Counted from the first letter of the stretch, positions 36,815 to 46,922 are shown. The stretch is 64,000 nt of DNA from Paenibacillus sp. BSR1-1 (GCF_030403775.1 NZ_JAQMWQ010000011.1:75202-139201); one strand, 5' to 3'. The notes: generated by a model from the letters alone, not told the origin. Numbers and translations: made by a program.

Positions 36815-37294
36815 CTATTTATGATAAGGTTCACCGCGGTTAATCCGAAACGCCCGATAAATCTGTTCGACCAATATCAACCTCATCAGCTGATGGGGAA
36901 AGGTCATCTTTGAGAAGGATAATTTTTCATTCGACCTCTTCAAAACCTCATCGCTAAGACCCAAGGATCCCCCAATAACAAAGGCAATTTTACTTTTTCC
37001 GTATGTTGCAAGCTTATCTATTGAACCTGCAAGTTCCTCCGATGATTGTAATTTCCCTTGAATCGCTAAGGCAATCACATATGTATCCTGGCTAATCTTT
37101 GCTAAAATTCTTTCGCCCTCTTTTTGCTTTACCTGCTGCATTTCCGTATCACTTAATTCTTCCGGTGCCTTTTCATCAGCAACTTCGATGACTTCGACCT
37201 TTGCATAGGCCGATAATCTCTTCAAATATTCCTCAATTCCCTGCTTCAAATATTTCTCTTTTAATTTACCAACCGTCACAATCGAGATATTCAC
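36815..37294 (-). CDS. rlmH: 23S rRNA (pseudouridine-1915 N3)-methyltransferase
   Basis: A small SPOUT methyltransferase that methylates pseudouridine 1915 in helix 69 of 23S rRNA. The C-terminal trefoil-knot region is well conserved: [32 protein letters not shown] and [20 protein letters not shown] at 37294 gives 159 residues, the usual length, with AAAGGG nine bases upstream; TTG at 37303 overlaps that SD. DnaA boxes lie just upstream. Confidence 0.96.
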   Translation of the reverse strand: MNISIVTVGKLKEKYLKQGIEEYLKRLSAYAKVEVIEVADEKAPEELSDTEMQQVKQKEGERILAKISQDTYVIALAIQGKLQSSEELAGSIDKLATYGKSKIAFVIGGSLGLSDEVLKRSNEKLSFSKMTFPHQLMRLILVEQIYRAFRINRGEPYHK

Positions 37295-37340
37295 AATCCA
37301 CAACCCTTTATTTTTAGATTACAAACAGGTTACAAACAAC

Positions 37341-37383
37341 ATATCCACAGAAGTTATCCACATTATCCACACCTTTATCCACA
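37341..37383 (+). other. DnaA-box cluster
   Basis: Three perfect TTATCCACA boxes occur at 37354, 37363 and 37375, and ATATCCACA at 37341, all in the same direction. Further boxes lie inside the next gene: TTATCCACA at 37457, TCATCCACA at 37499 and ATATCCACA at 37523. Such density in 45 bases suggests a DnaA-binding cluster outside oriC, which could titrate DnaA or regulate the flanking genes. Confidence 0.8.
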
Positions 37384-37395
37384 TTTAGTATGGAA

Positions 37396-37554
37396 TCACT
37401 TGTTCGCCACAATATATACAGCCGGGTTTTGACAATATTCACAGGTTGTTGATAAATTATCCACACCAATTTTTGATAAAACCGGAAAAGTTTCTGTTTC
37501 ATCCACAACCGTATCTAAAGCAATATCCACATGCTCCTCACAACTATAAATCAT
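37396..37554 (-). CDS. CxxH/CxxC small zinc-ribbon-like protein
   Basis: A 52-residue protein beginning MIYSCEEHVDIALDTVVDET and ending CEYCQNPAVYIVANK. The CEEH and CEYC motifs are probably a metal site. This family is regularly found just upstream of rlmH in Bacillus (YyzF-type); its function is unknown. ATG at 37554 follows AAAGGTGA. It is too short for many gene finders, but context, SD and motif agree. Confidence 0.85.
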   Translation of the reverse strand: MIYSCEEHVDIALDTVVDETETFPVLSKIGVDNLSTTCEYCQNPAVYIVANK

Positions 37555-37639
37555 CTTTCATCTTCACCTTTCCTAACTCTTTTAATCCTAGTGTTTACGT
37601 TCCAGATACCTCTCATACGACAACTATCATATCATAATA

Positions 37640-37669
37640 AAAACAGGACAGCCTCCGCCGTCCTGTTTT
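37640..37669 (-). terminator. Terminator of htrC
   Basis: A ten-base stem, AAAACAGGAC with GTCCTGTTTT, followed on the minus strand by a T-rich run. It marks the end of the wal operon plus htrC. Confidence 0.85.
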
Positions 37670-37677
37670 CTTCATCC

Positions 37678-38928
37678 TTATTGTAATCTTTCTCCTGACA
37701 GTGTCAGTGTCGTTTCTTTAAGCTTGCCATCGCGATAAAATTTGACCTTTAATTTCTCGCCGATTTTCTTTTTCTGGTATAAGTGCTTGCGCAGGTCGAT
37801 AACGTCATTTATTTTTTGGCCATCCATTTCTACAATGACATCCAGCTCTTGTAATCCTGCTTGTGCTGCTGGGGAATTCGGAACTACCTGTCTCAATGCT
37901 ACACCGTAATTGACATCTCTCGGCAATTTCAATGCTTCCTCTTGGTAGTAGGCAGGGATTTCAGATACTGATTTTAAATCCACACCCATATATGGACGTT
38001 TGACAGAGCCAAAACGCTCTAGATCATCAATGATAGGCTTGGCTGAATTGATTGGAATTGATAATCCTATTCCTTCAACCGCCTCCTGGGAAATTTTCAT
38101 GGAGTTGATGCCAATCACCTGTCCGGCCATATTGATTAACGCACCACCGCTGTTTCCTGGATTAATCGCAGCATCAGTTTGCAAAACCTCTGACTGCCAA
38201 TCGACAACCCCATTTTGGTCGATATCAACCGGGATGGTCCGTTTAAGACCTGAAATGATTCCTTGTGTAACTGAGCCTGAAAAAGTCGCACCAAGTGGAT
38301 TTCCAATTGCAATAACCGGTTCACCCATTTTTAAACTATCGGAATCACCAAATACCGCTACTTTCTTTACTTTGCTTGCATCTATTTCAAGGACTGCTAA
38401 ATCTGTCCAAATATCACTTCCTAGCAGCTTTGCAGGGATCTTCGTTCCATCTGTCAGGCTTACTTCTAGTTTGGTTGCACCCTCAACAACATGATGGTTG
38501 GTGACAACATATGCCCGGTTATTGTCTTTTTTATAAATAACACCGGAGCCTGTTCCCGCTGCCTCTTCAGAGTTATCGCCATTACCATTCCCATTGTCAG
38601 ACCAAAATCCCGTTGACTGGATATTATTGATGCCAACAACAGCTGCAGCTGTTTTATCAACGGCATCAGTGGTATCTGTTTTGACGTCATAGGATACCTG
38701 CTGGTGAATGACGTTCTGCTGATTTGTATTATCTGTTGTATTGGCAGCCGTATTTTGATTGGTTTCAATTTTATAAGGTAGTACCCCTCGATTAGACAGG
38801 GCTGGAAGAGCAACGATTACTATAATCGCTCCAAGGATAGCGCCGACTAAACTGGCAATAAAAAATCCGCCCCGATTTCCTTTCTGTTCCCGATAACGCC
38901 CCTGTGAATGATCATCATAATAACCCAC
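37678..38928 (-). CDS. htrC: HtrA-family serine protease with PDZ domain
   Basis: A membrane-anchored S1C protease of 416 residues (HtrC, YyxA in B. subtilis). A transmembrane segment lies near residues 22-44. The catalytic triad is visible: VVTNHHVVEGA (His), DIWTDLAVLEID (Asp) and PGNSGGALINMAGQV (Ser). A PDZ domain covers the last 100 residues (PAAQAGLQELDVIVEMDG). It degrades or handles misfolded proteins at the cell surface. GTG at 38928 follows AGAGAGGAA. It lies downstream of walJ, as in related genomes. Confidence 0.95.
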   Translation of the reverse strand: MGYYDDHSQGRYREQKGNRGGFFIASLVGAILGAIIVIVALPALSNRGVLPYKIETNQNTAANTTDNTNQQNVIHQQVSYDVKTDTTDAVDKTAAAVVGINNIQSTGFWSDNGNGNGDNSEEAAGTGSGVIYKKDNNRAYVVTNHHVVEGATKLEVSLTDGTKIPAKLLGSDIWTDLAVLEIDASKVKKVAVFGDSDSLKMGEPVIAIGNPLGATFSGSVTQGIISGLKRTIPVDIDQNGVVDWQSEVLQTDAAINPGNSGGALINMAGQVIGINSMKISQEAVEGIGLSIPINSAKPIIDDLERFGSVKRPYMGVDLKSVSEIPAYYQEEALKLPRDVNYGVALRQVVPNSPAAQAGLQELDVIVEMDGQKINDVIDLRKHLYQKKKIGEKLKVKFYRDGKLKETTLTLSGERLQ

Positions 38929-39079
38929 TGGACACCATTCCTCTCTCTCGAAATGATTGCTATCTTTTATTTTGGCTTATAATAACAATTATACTCTCTC
39001 GGCCCTAAATTTAAAAAAATTTGACAATTATTCCATAAAATTTACGACTTTGTTCATAGATTTTTCATACTTATAAAAG

Positions 39080-39105
39080 AAGAGTGAAGATTGCTCTTCG
39101 CTCTT
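39080..39105 (-). terminator. Hairpin after walJ
   Basis: An 11-base stem, AAGAGTGAAGA with TCTTCGCTCTT (one G-T pair), and TTCTTTTAT after it on the minus strand. It may end most wal operon transcripts before htrC. Confidence 0.75.
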
Positions 39106-39115
39106 AGAAAAAACA

Positions 39116-39910
39116 CTATACTGCTGTTAAAATGGTTGGTATTTTCGGGTCTGTATCGTAAAGATCGAATTGTTCTCCGACAATCAGGCCTCGGCTCTCT
39201 AATGTCTGCGTTACAGACATTTTCGCCAGGTCTTTCATATTATTATCAAGGCTTAGATGGGCGAGGTAGACTCTCTTGGTCCGATCGCCTATTACATCAC
39301 TCATTGCCAGGGCCGCATCTTCATTGGAGACATGGCCGATATCGCTGAGAATTCTTCGTTTAATGTTCCACGGATACCGTCCCATACGAAGCATTTGCAC
39401 ATCATGATTGGACTCAAAAATGTACACGTCAGCATTGGAGATTGTCCCCTTCATGCGGTCGCTGACATACCCTGTATCTGTAATGAGCACAAGCTTTTTT
39501 CCTCCATTATGAAACACGTAAAACATCGGTTCCGCAGCATCATGGGATACGCCGAACGATTCAATATCCACAGCACCGAAAGTCTTCACCGTTTCCATGT
39601 TAAAAACAAACTTTTGCTCTGTAGGAATCGCCCCTACATTTGTTTCCATCGCCTGCCACGTTTTTTCGTTCGCGTATACAGGCAATTTATATTTTCGTGC
39701 GAGAATGCCAATCCCTTTAATATGGTCGCTGTGCTCATGAGTGACAAAGATGCCGGATAGCTTGCTAATATCGCGGTCAATTTGTTGAAAAAGCGTCTCC
39801 ATCTGTTTGCCGCTAAAACCGGCATCCACTAGAAAGGAATGTTCGTCTGACTCTACATAAAGGGCGTTCCCCGTACTCCCGCTTGCTAGAATGCTATATT
39901 GTAAAGACAT
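39116..39910 (-). CDS. walJ: Metallo-beta-lactamase-fold protein WalJ (YycJ)
   Basis: A 264-residue hydrolase of the MBL superfamily. The metal motif is [13 protein letters not shown] near residue 57, with ESNHDVQML and the later SNEDAA and LAHLS histidines. WalJ is linked to coordinating cell-wall growth with replication in Bacillales, and homologues act as nucleases. ATG at 39910 follows GTGGAG, six bases after the walI stop. Confidence 0.94.
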   Translation of the reverse strand: MSLQYSILASGSTGNALYVESDEHSFLVDAGFSGKQMETLFQQIDRDISKLSGIFVTHEHSDHIKGIGILARKYKLPVYANEKTWQAMETNVGAIPTEQKFVFNMETVKTFGAVDIESFGVSHDAAEPMFYVFHNGGKKLVLITDTGYVSDRMKGTISNADVYIFESNHDVQMLRMGRYPWNIKRRILSDIGHVSNEDAALAMSDVIGDRTKRVYLAHLSLDNNMKDLAKMSVTQTLESRGLIVGEQFDLYDTDPKIPTILTAV

Positions 39911-39916
39911 ACAGTT

Positions 39917-40714
39917 TCACTCCACACTTAATTTTTCTTCGCTGTTAAAATTAATGATCTCACCTTCAAAGGCATTTACAAACAAACTCTCCTTATCATC
40001 GACCACAAAGCGCCAGGTAGGCGCTAATAATTGAGAGGCCGACAGCGGAACAAGTGTCGAATAGCCGAGCTCGATCTTTGTAATTTTACTCTTCGGTTTC
40101 AAGACTCCCTTTTGATGAAGCGTTTCAATCGCCTTTAACGGACGGAGGATCTCTTCTTTTTCCGCCAGCTTATCAATTCTTTCAAGATAGGTTTGCTGAT
40201 ACGAAACAATTTGATTACTGGAATTATAATTGAAGGTGATCATCCCGTTAATATTGTTATACAAAGGCATATTGTTACTTTGCTGAAAATAGGTGATTGT
40301 ATTTTTTTTATCATTTTTCTCCCAAAATAGATAATGATCACCATACAGGACACTTTCGTTTAAAAAAGACGAGAGCTCTGCTGGTTCAAACTTTGAACTT
40401 AGCTGCAAAGGCTTCTCCAGCGTCGACTGCAGTGTCGTCCCCGGTCCTTTAAGAGAAGCAGACTGACCCTTTAGTTTTTCAATATCCCCTCTGGTAAAGG
40501 TTTTCGGCTTAGCGCTAAGATATTGAGCCTTAATCGGGTTCTTCGGCAGTTCTACATATTTGATTTCATCCACTTTCAATTTCTCTTCAACCGATGCCTC
40601 CGTTAAAACCTCATATTTATTGGCATCTCGGATCTTCATGAATTGAAATAAAAGATACACATCCAGTATCAAGAAAGTTAAAATAAATATTGTTTTTATT
40701 TTACTCCAATCCAT
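39917..40714 (-). CDS. walI: WalI (YycI), regulator of WalK
   Basis: A 265-residue membrane-anchored extracytoplasmic protein. One N-terminal helix (IKTIFILTFLILDVYLLFQF) is followed by a YycI-family outside domain with WFRV-like SxxL-P-WRF ending. With WalH it binds WalK in the membrane and lowers its activity. Its start overlaps the walH stop by 14 bases, so the pair is translationally coupled. Confidence 0.94.
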   Translation of the reverse strand: MDWSKIKTIFILTFLILDVYLLFQFMKIRDANKYEVLTEASVEEKLKVDEIKYVELPKNPIKAQYLSAKPKTFTRGDIEKLKGQSASLKGPGTTLQSTLEKPLQLSSKFEPAELSSFLNESVLYGDHYLFWEKNDKKNTITYFQQSNNMPLYNNINGMITFNYNSSNQIVSYQQTYLERIDKLAEKEEILRPLKAIETLHQKGVLKPKSKITKIELGYSTLVPLSASQLLAPTWRFVVDDKESLFVNAFEGEIINFNSEEKLSVE

Positions 40715-42023
40715 GCTTCAGTCCTCCCAGGTCATCCATCGTGATCTCTTCCCACGTATTATCATAGCGATAAAACCAGGCTGGTTCTAAAAGGATCAGC
40801 ATATTTTCTTCAGTATCCCTTTCCATCCGATAGCCTAATACCATTTCTTGCAGAAGCTCTGGCTTAAAGTTCCTTTTGTTTTGTAAAAACTTCAAGGCAG
40901 CATGGCCGGAAGGACGGGTAACCTTTTGAATTTCAGTTGTTAATGGGAGTTCTAAAGCAATGTTTGGACGAATATATTTGTTGATTTCATCCCGGCCCCA
41001 AACCTCTGTAATTTCCGACAGTCCTCTTTCATTAAAAACAGGATAGCCATCCCTGCTGTACATTCTGAAGGTAACAGAGCGGTTATATTCACTTTTGGAA
41101 ACGAAGCGGTAAGGGTCTGTCCAGCCGCCGTGTTCATTAACAAAATCAATACTCCGTTTCACTAGATCATACGAGCTGGCAATATATCGTTCCTCTGCGG
41201 TTGGATTGACATAGAGGAGTATATTGCTATCAAAGTTCACAGTCATTTTGCTTGAATCGTCGGTATATTCTTCACCTGCAGGCAGCGGGCTTTTTTGGAC
41301 GAAGCTTGGATTTCTGAAAAGCGCTTCTTTAAACTCATCGGAATTAAGGTCTTTGGGCAAATATTTATACCTCATCATTTCCTGATCCCCTTCGGGAAGG
41401 AACAGCGTCCGTTTTTCAGATGCTTTATATCCAAAGTAACGTGGCAGACTCGCTGCATTTTTATAAAAGCTTTGATTAAAATCGTTTAAATTGTTAGAGG
41501 AAATATGACTGATATACACCTGCTGATTTTCAGTTGAAACAAAATAAACAATACCATTATCCTTATCAGAACCTTCAACATTAATAATAATGCGATTAAA
41601 ATTGAAAGCAGGTATTCTTTTTCCCTCGATGTTCAAGACACTGCGATATAGCTCGATGGGAACTTCTCCTGGAAACTGGATTTCCGTATTGCCGCTATTA
41701 TGGCTTAGTTCCTCAATATTTTCGATTTTTTCCGTTACATTTTTCACATCAAAAAAGGTCCACTGACCTAATTCCTTAACCACTTTGTCAATTTCACCCG
41801 TGTTATTGATTCCATAATGCTGCCCTTTAATATGGAAAAGAATCTGATCAGGCCTGACAATTTTTTGAACCTCTTGTTTTTCACTAACAGTGACTTCGGC
41901 AACATAATTACTTTTTTCCATTTTGTCGTAATTAGGCTGATAGGTCCAAAGATTCCACGTTAACAAAATACTAACCAAAACCAATATCGTTAAAATCACT
42001 GATTTAATATCTTCGTATCTCAT
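40701..42023 (-). CDS. walH: WalH (YycH), regulator of WalK
   Basis: A 440-residue protein with one N-terminal membrane helix (IKSVILTILVLVSILLTWNL) and a large outside domain. It forms a complex with WalI to restrain WalK. The start ATG at 42023 overlaps the walK stop as ATGA, which is preferred over ATG 42029. The alternative would add only two residues. Confidence 0.94.
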   Translation of the reverse strand: MRYEDIKSVILTILVLVSILLTWNLWTYQPNYDKMEKSNYVAEVTVSEKQEVQKIVRPDQILFHIKGQHYGINNTGEIDKVVKELGQWTFFDVKNVTEKIENIEELSHNSGNTEIQFPGEVPIELYRSVLNIEGKRIPAFNFNRIIINVEGSDKDNGIVYFVSTENQQVYISHISSNNLNDFNQSFYKNAASLPRYFGYKASEKRTLFLPEGDQEMMRYKYLPKDLNSDEFKEALFRNPSFVQKSPLPAGEEYTDDSSKMTVNFDSNILLYVNPTAEERYIASSYDLVKRSIDFVNEHGGWTDPYRFVSKSEYNRSVTFRMYSRDGYPVFNERGLSEITEVWGRDEINKYIRPNIALELPLTTEIQKVTRPSGHAALKFLQNKRNFKPELLQEMVLGYRMERDTEENMLILLEPAWFYRYDNTWEEITMDDLGGLKHGLE

Positions 42024-43846
42024 GACCATTCATCCTCTTCTGAACGCTCATACGGCAGGGAAAAAGAGATAATCGTACCTTTCCCTTCTTCACTTTTTGC
42101 CCAAATCGCTCCGCCATGGGCATTCACCATTTCCTTTGCAATGGCCAGCCCAAGACCCGTACCGCCCAATTTCCGGGTTCTAGCTTTATCAACACGATAG
42201 AAACGGTCAAAAATCTTTCCGATATTCTCTTTTGGAATTCCCATTCCTTGGTCCGATACACTAACAATGATTCGATCTTCCTCTTCTTCAATCGAGAAGG
42301 TTACCAGACCGCCTTCAGGGGAATACTTCAAGGCATTGGAAATGATATTGTACAACACTTGCGTCATCTTATCTTCATCAACCTCAACAAAGATAGCCTC
42401 GTTTGGCAGCTTTCGTTTAAATGTGACGTTTTGCTCCTTGGACATTTCAAACCGATCAATAATGCGGTCATAGAAATCGACAAAATTAACCCATTCTATT
42501 TTCAGCTTGTAATCGGTACTATCCATTTTTGATAGCTGAAGGAGATCATTAACCAGGCGGATCAATCTTTCTGTCTCCGTCCGCGTTACCTCTAGAAAAT
42601 TAGGAGCAATTTCTGCATCCTGCCATGCACCATCTGCGAGTGCTTCTAAATAACTCCTCATCGTTGTCAAAGGTGTCCTAAGTTCATGTGAAACATTGGC
42701 AACAAATTCTCGTCGTTCAGCATCAATTTTTTCCTGCTCGGTGATATCATGCAGGACGGCAATAAGTCCATTTACAAAACCCGTTTCTTTTTGAATCACG
42801 GAAAAATTAGCGCGGAGAATATAGCGTTTTTTCTTCGTACTGTAATCCAGTATTAAGGAATCCTTTTCTTCTAATAGGTCCTCAAAGGTATTCGTATCAT
42901 CTAAGTCTAACAACTCCACAATCGGTTGGGACAAAACTGTTTCACGTGAAACATTCAGCATCTCCGCAGCGGGTTCATTGATTAAAATAACCCGTCCTTT
43001 ACGGTCTGTAGCAATAACCCCATCTGTCATATACGATAAGACGGAGGATAATTTTCTTCGTTCTCCTTCCGTCATGGCCTGGGCCTCTTGGAGCTTTTTC
43101 GTTAAATTGTTAAAGGCGATGGCGAGTGTGCCAATTTCATCATAGCCATACACTTTAACCTTCCGCGAAAAATTCCCCTTCGCCATCGCTAACGCCTGCT
43201 TCTTCATATCTGCAATCGGCCTGGTGATGGTTTGGGCGAGTAATATGCCTAAAACAGCCGTAATCGATAAAGCGATGGCTGTCCCGGTTGCAAAAATGCC
43301 ATTAATTGTTTTCATTTGTTCAAACACATTTTCAATTTTAGCAACAAGATAAATGGCGCCAATCACTTTTTTGTCCGACTTAATGGGGGTCGAGAGGACC
43401 CATATCCGATAACCGTTTTTCTGGTCAATCTTGATGGCACTTTGTTCCTCTTCCAAGGTCATCGATTGTTTTACCCGGAGCTCTGTTGTCCTTTGGCCGA
43501 CCACACCTTGACTGCTGGAGGGAGAGGCACCAAGAATTTTAAGTGATCCGTTTTCAATCACCTGAACCTCCAAAATATCACCGGTCACAAAATCTTTTAA
43601 GGTCTTTTTAATATCATCCTCGAGGCTCGGATCTTCAGTAGTTCTTTCCTTTCCCATTTCCTGAACAATATTATAGCCAAGCAAATTAACGCGTTCTTTT
43701 AAGGAAGTTTGGAAGTTCGTTCTTAATGTTTCTTCCAGCTGCCTGACAAAATAAACACCGATAATTTGCATCGCAACTAATATAAGGAGGACATAGATGA
43801 TGACAAATTTAACGTGTATGGAGCGAAAAAATCCAACCTTTCTCAT
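42020..43846 (-). CDS. walK: Essential cell-wall sensor histidine kinase WalK
   Basis: A 608-residue kinase. The domains in order are: membrane helix near 10-32, extracytoplasmic PAS-like sensor, second helix near 180, HAMP, cytoplasmic PAS (VILINEPAAEMLNVS), HisKA with VANVSHELRTPLTTMRSY and HATPase with SNALKYSP, DQGMGIP and GGTGLGLAIAKE. It phosphorylates WalR and controls wall hydrolases. The open frame extends 33 codons further, but that part overlaps walR; ATG 43846 with AGGAGTAAGG upstream gives the family length. A perfect parS site lies inside the gene. Confidence 0.97.
   Translation of the reverse strand: MRKVGFFRSIHVKFVIIYVLLILVAMQIIGVYFVRQLEETLRTNFQTSLKERVNLLGYNIVQEMGKERTTEDPSLEDDIKKTLKDFVTGDILEVQVIENGSLKILGASPSSSQGVVGQRTTELRVKQSMTLEEEQSAIKIDQKNGYRIWVLSTPIKSDKKVIGAIYLVAKIENVFEQMKTINGIFATGTAIALSITAVLGILLAQTITRPIADMKKQALAMAKGNFSRKVKVYGYDEIGTLAIAFNNLTKKLQEAQAMTEGERRKLSSVLSYMTDGVIATDRKGRVILINEPAAEMLNVSRETVLSQPIVELLDLDDTNTFEDLLEEKDSLILDYSTKKKRYILRANFSVIQKETGFVNGLIAVLHDITEQEKIDAERREFVANVSHELRTPLTTMRSYLEALADGAWQDAEIAPNFLEVTRTETERLIRLVNDLLQLSKMDSTDYKLKIEWVNFVDFYDRIIDRFEMSKEQNVTFKRKLPNEAIFVEVDEDKMTQVLYNIISNALKYSPEGGLVTFSIEEEEDRIIVSVSDQGMGIPKENIGKIFDRFYRVDKARTRKLGGTGLGLAIAKEMVNAHGGAIWAKSEEGKGTIISFSLPYERSEEDEWS
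42938..42953. other. parS site inside walK
   Basis: TGTTTCACGTGAAACA, the perfect 16-base ParB (Spo0J) loading palindrome, encodes part of the PAS domain of WalK. Confidence 0.93.
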
Positions 43847-43853
43847 CAAGGCC

Positions 43854-44564
43854 TTACTCCTGTTCAGGATTACGCAAATAGTAGCCAACACCGCGGCGCG
43901 TAACAATCCATGTTGGGTGGCTTGGGCTATCCTCAATTTTTTCACGCAGACGTCTTACAGTTACATCGACAGTCCGGACATCTCCGTAATAATCGTAACC
44001 CCACACAGTTTGCAATAAATGTTCTCTCGTCATAACCTGGCCAATATGCTTCGCCAGATAGTAAAGAAGCTCAAACTCCCGATGGGTTAGTTCAATCGTT
44101 TCTCCGCGCTTTGACACGACATAGGCATCAGGATGAATCACAAGAGAGCCAATTTCAATTTCATTCGTTTCCGCTTCAGCATCTGGCTGAGTCAAGATTT
44201 GCTGATGACGGCGTAAATTCGCCTTCACACGGGCAATTAATTCCCTTGTGCTAAACGGCTTTGTTACATAATCGTCTGCACCAAGCTCAAGTCCAAGAAC
44301 TTTATCGATTTCTGAATCCTTCGCTGTCAGCATAATGATCGGCATTTCATATTTTTTTCGGACCTCACGACAGACCTCCATGCCATCCCGAAGCGGCAGC
44401 ATAATATCTAAGAGAATTAAGTCTGGCTGAATTTCTTCTACTAATTGAAGTGCTTCATTTCCATCATAAGCGCAATAGACAACATAACCTTCTTTTTTGA
44501 GATTAAACTGCAAAATATCTGCAATTGGCTTTTCGTCATCAACAACGAGAATTTTCTTTTCCAT
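43854..44564 (-). CDS. walR: Essential response regulator WalR
   Basis: A 236-residue OmpR-family regulator. The receiver has VVDDEKPIA, the phospho-aspartate in [13 protein letters not shown] near residue 53 and TAKDSEID; the winged helix ends in [14 protein letters not shown] and [12 protein letters not shown]. It controls genes for wall hydrolases and is first in walRKHIJ. ATG at 44564 follows AAAAGGAGA. A TTGACA box lies on the minus strand at 44677-44682, but I found no clear -10 at the right distance. Confidence 0.98.
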   Translation of the reverse strand: MEKKILVVDDEKPIADILQFNLKKEGYVVYCAYDGNEALQLVEEIQPDLILLDIMLPLRDGMEVCREVRKKYEMPIIMLTAKDSEIDKVLGLELGADDYVTKPFSTRELIARVKANLRRHQQILTQPDAEAETNEIEIGSLVIHPDAYVVSKRGETIELTHREFELLYYLAKHIGQVMTREHLLQTVWGYDYYGDVRTVDVTVRRLREKIEDSPSHPTWIVTRRGVGYYLRNPEQE

Positions 44565-44716
44565 ACCATTTCTCCTTTTTAAAAAGTAATCTATTCAATA
44601 AAAAATCACTATAAGTCATACCTACTCTATTTTACTTTACCATTGTTTCAGTTTAAATTCATCTATTAGTAGCATTTGTCAAGATTGGCAAGGTAAATCC
44701 TTGCAAAAAATAAAAA

Positions 44717-44742
44717 AAGTCTCTAGCAGGTACTAGAGACTT
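44717..44742 (-). terminator. Terminator of the M23 peptidase gene
   Basis: A ten-base stem, AAGTCTCTAG with CTAGAGACTT, followed on the minus strand by a long T-run. It separates the gene from the wal operon. Confidence 0.9.
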
Positions 44743-44749
44743 CGCCATG

Positions 44750-46195
44750 TTATCTTCTTAAATAGCTAAGCGGGTTTACCAGGCTGCCGTTTTTAAAAAC
44801 TTCAAAATGGAGATGGACACCTGTTGCATCACCTGTAGCCCCCATAATTCCGATAGCAGTGCCTTTTGAAACCGTTTGGCCAACCTTTACGTTGATCGAT
44901 GACATGTGACCGTATAAGGTACGGAAGCCATTTTTATGGTCAATTATTACTTTATTTCCATAACCGCCATTATCGTATCCGGCAGATACAACAACGCCGT
45001 TGTCGGCAGCTTTAATGGTTTTGTTGCTAGGTCTGGCAATGTCAATTCCTTTGTGCATCTTGCCCCAGCGATAACCCATTTGGCTGGAAACATAGCCGCC
45101 CACTGTCGGCCAGGCAAAGCTGCCCTCACCACGGGAAGGAATCGCTTTGGTTCCCTTAATTACAATATGATTAACAGGCTGCTGAAGAATTTGTTCGCTT
45201 GTTTGCGTTTTTTTAACAGATGTACCATTTTGTTCTGAAATGAAATAAGTGACTGTCCGGTAGCCATCTTGCCCCTGTTGCTTTTCCTTCGTCTCACCCT
45301 TCGGCATAGAGGAGTCCTCGACTACCTGATTTGTATAGGGCATCACTTCTCTTTGATTGACTTCCTTTTCTACGACTACTTCTACATATGGCATTAATAC
45401 AGTAACGTTAATCTCCTGGCCGACTTTTAATAGGGAACCCGCTGTTAAACTTGGATTCAACGCTAAAAGCTCAGGAACCTTTAAGCCGTAATTATGTGCA
45501 ATTGATTCAAGAGTATCGCCATCTTGAACAGCATATTTCTTTTCCTGTAATGTTCCTTTTTGTAACAAAGTAACGGCATCACTAGCTGACAATATTTGAT
45601 CTGGCTCAATATTTTCAGCTTGAATCGTGACGTTCTTAGATAAGCGAACATCCATTAAACGTGTTTCGTTCTCTTTCAATGGCGGGAGATCTGTAGCCGC
45701 CTGTGCTTTTCTATCCTCAAGGTCCTTTAATTGATCTTCAGTCACATATTTCAGTTTCAGGTCTTTAATAACTTCTTCGGCAGTATTTTTATCGGCAACA
45801 TAAACCGCTGGCTTTCCGTCGATGACAATCGCTGCTGCTTCTGCTTGAAGCTGGAATGTGTTTTTGAAATTTTGGATAGTCTCAAGGTTATTGGCAGATG
45901 AATTGAAAACCTGTTCTGGTATGTATTCAACCTGGGAACCTAGATTTAGATCCGTATTGGAATTCTTAAATTCGTCGACCTTTTCATTGATTACTCTGTC
46001 TACTACAGCTTTATCAGTAACGTTTCCAACGTATGTACCATTGAGATATACATGATAAACAGTTGATAGCTCGGGTGATGCTGCTAATGCAATTGGCCTA
46101 TTGCCTAAAGCCACGACAGAGGCTGCTAAAGTCGTAATAATGGTTGTCTTTATGATTAACTTTTTTGTTTTGGAAATTGTATTTAGCAAAAACAT
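44750..46195 (-). CDS. Secreted M23 peptidase with LysM and G5 domains
   Basis: A 481-residue wall endopeptidase. The signal segment (TTIITTLAASVVALG) is followed by a YabE-like region, a LysM domain (YAVQDGDTLESIAHNYGL near residue 225), a G5 domain (YRTVTYFISEQNGT) and a C-terminal LytM/M23 domain with HKGIDIARPSN and HLHFEVFKNG. The zinc ligands H and D of the HxxxD and HLH motifs are present. It probably cuts peptide cross-links. ATG at 46195 follows TAGGAGGAAG. Its place next to walRK suggests WalR control, but only a weak candidate box is seen. Confidence 0.92.
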   Translation of the reverse strand: MFLLNTISKTKKLIIKTTIITTLAASVVALGNRPIALAASPELSTVYHVYLNGTYVGNVTDKAVVDRVINEKVDEFKNSNTDLNLGSQVEYIPEQVFNSSANNLETIQNFKNTFQLQAEAAAIVIDGKPAVYVADKNTAEEVIKDLKLKYVTEDQLKDLEDRKAQAATDLPPLKENETRLMDVRLSKNVTIQAENIEPDQILSASDAVTLLQKGTLQEKKYAVQDGDTLESIAHNYGLKVPELLALNPSLTAGSLLKVGQEINVTVLMPYVEVVVEKEVNQREVMPYTNQVVEDSSMPKGETKEKQQGQDGYRTVTYFISEQNGTSVKKTQTSEQILQQPVNHIVIKGTKAIPSRGEGSFAWPTVGGYVSSQMGYRWGKMHKGIDIARPSNKTIKAADNGVVVSAGYDNGGYGNKVIIDHKNGFRTLYGHMSSINVKVGQTVSKGTAIGIMGATGDATGVHLHFEVFKNGSLVNPLSYLRR

Positions 46196-46849
46196 TTTCT
46201 TCCTCCTAAACCACGGTAAAACCCTATTAATCTAGTAATGAATTTTCCAGAATTTTAAACCTTCTTAACTTTAACATAATTTTTTGTAAATAGATTAATA
46301 GTCTCAATAATGTAACAAAATTGTATAATAGCTGACACCTTCCGACATTCACTTGAAATGTCCTAGTCAAATTTCCACGAATTTTTTTGAGAATTTTTAA
46401 TTTTATAGGTATAAAATCCTGCTAAATAAAAGGTTTGAGTAGTACTGGAGTAGTGTGATGTTTATTTCAAAACGGGATGAACTTAGTAACGGGGATATAT
46501 AAAAACAGGAGCAAATATTGCAGTATTGTTACAGTGGAAACGTTTTATATCGGCTTGGTCGATCATTTTAGTTCAATTAACCCTGCAAAACTGTTACGGG
46601 CCGCTAGTTATGAATAATAATTCTTATCATGGGATAAAAATGCAATACACGGACATTGTTGGGGAATGCCAGAGTGACCGTCACCGTTTATATTTCTATT
46701 CTACGGACACTATGAAAAAGGTAATAGTAATTCACATAATAAGGATATCCAATTTCACTAAGTTACTGCTATTCAACCTCTTTATGATCACAATAATGTT
46801 ATTTAGGATAAAAAAAGAAGCTTGCGCATTTGCAAGCTTCTTTTTGGTA
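46196..46849. other. Long intergenic region, no gene seen
   Basis: About 650 AT-rich bases between the M23 gene and the tRNA cluster. A partial WalR-type direct repeat, TGTAAC and TGTATA five bases apart, lies at 46311-46327. The terminator at 46812 belongs to the tRNA operon. The plus-strand open frame from 46526 into the tRNAs is an antisense artefact. Confidence 0.5.
46812..46845 (-). terminator. Terminator of the tRNA operon
   Basis: A 14-base stem, AAAAAGAAGCTTGC with its complement, and a six-base loop, just past the tRNA-Phe 3' end. Confidence 0.9.
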
Positions 46850-46922
46850 TGGCTCAGGACGGAATCGAACCGCCGACACAAGGATTTTCAGTCCTTTGCT
46901 CTACCGACTGAGCTACTGAGCC
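46850..46922 (-). tRNA. tRNA-Phe (GAA)
   Basis: A cloverleaf on the minus strand: acceptor GGCTCAG with CTGAGCC, anticodon loop CTGAAAA with GAA, T-arm GGTTCGATTCC. CCA is not encoded. It is the last tRNA of a four-gene operon. Confidence 0.95.

Noticed and set aside
44677..44682. walR promoter
   Set aside because: TTGACA is present but no good -10 box lies 16-18 bases downstream.
46311..46327. WalR box upstream of the M23 peptidase gene
   Set aside because: The second half-site has a mismatch and the orientation is opposite to the gene; mentioned only as a weak candidate in the region entry.
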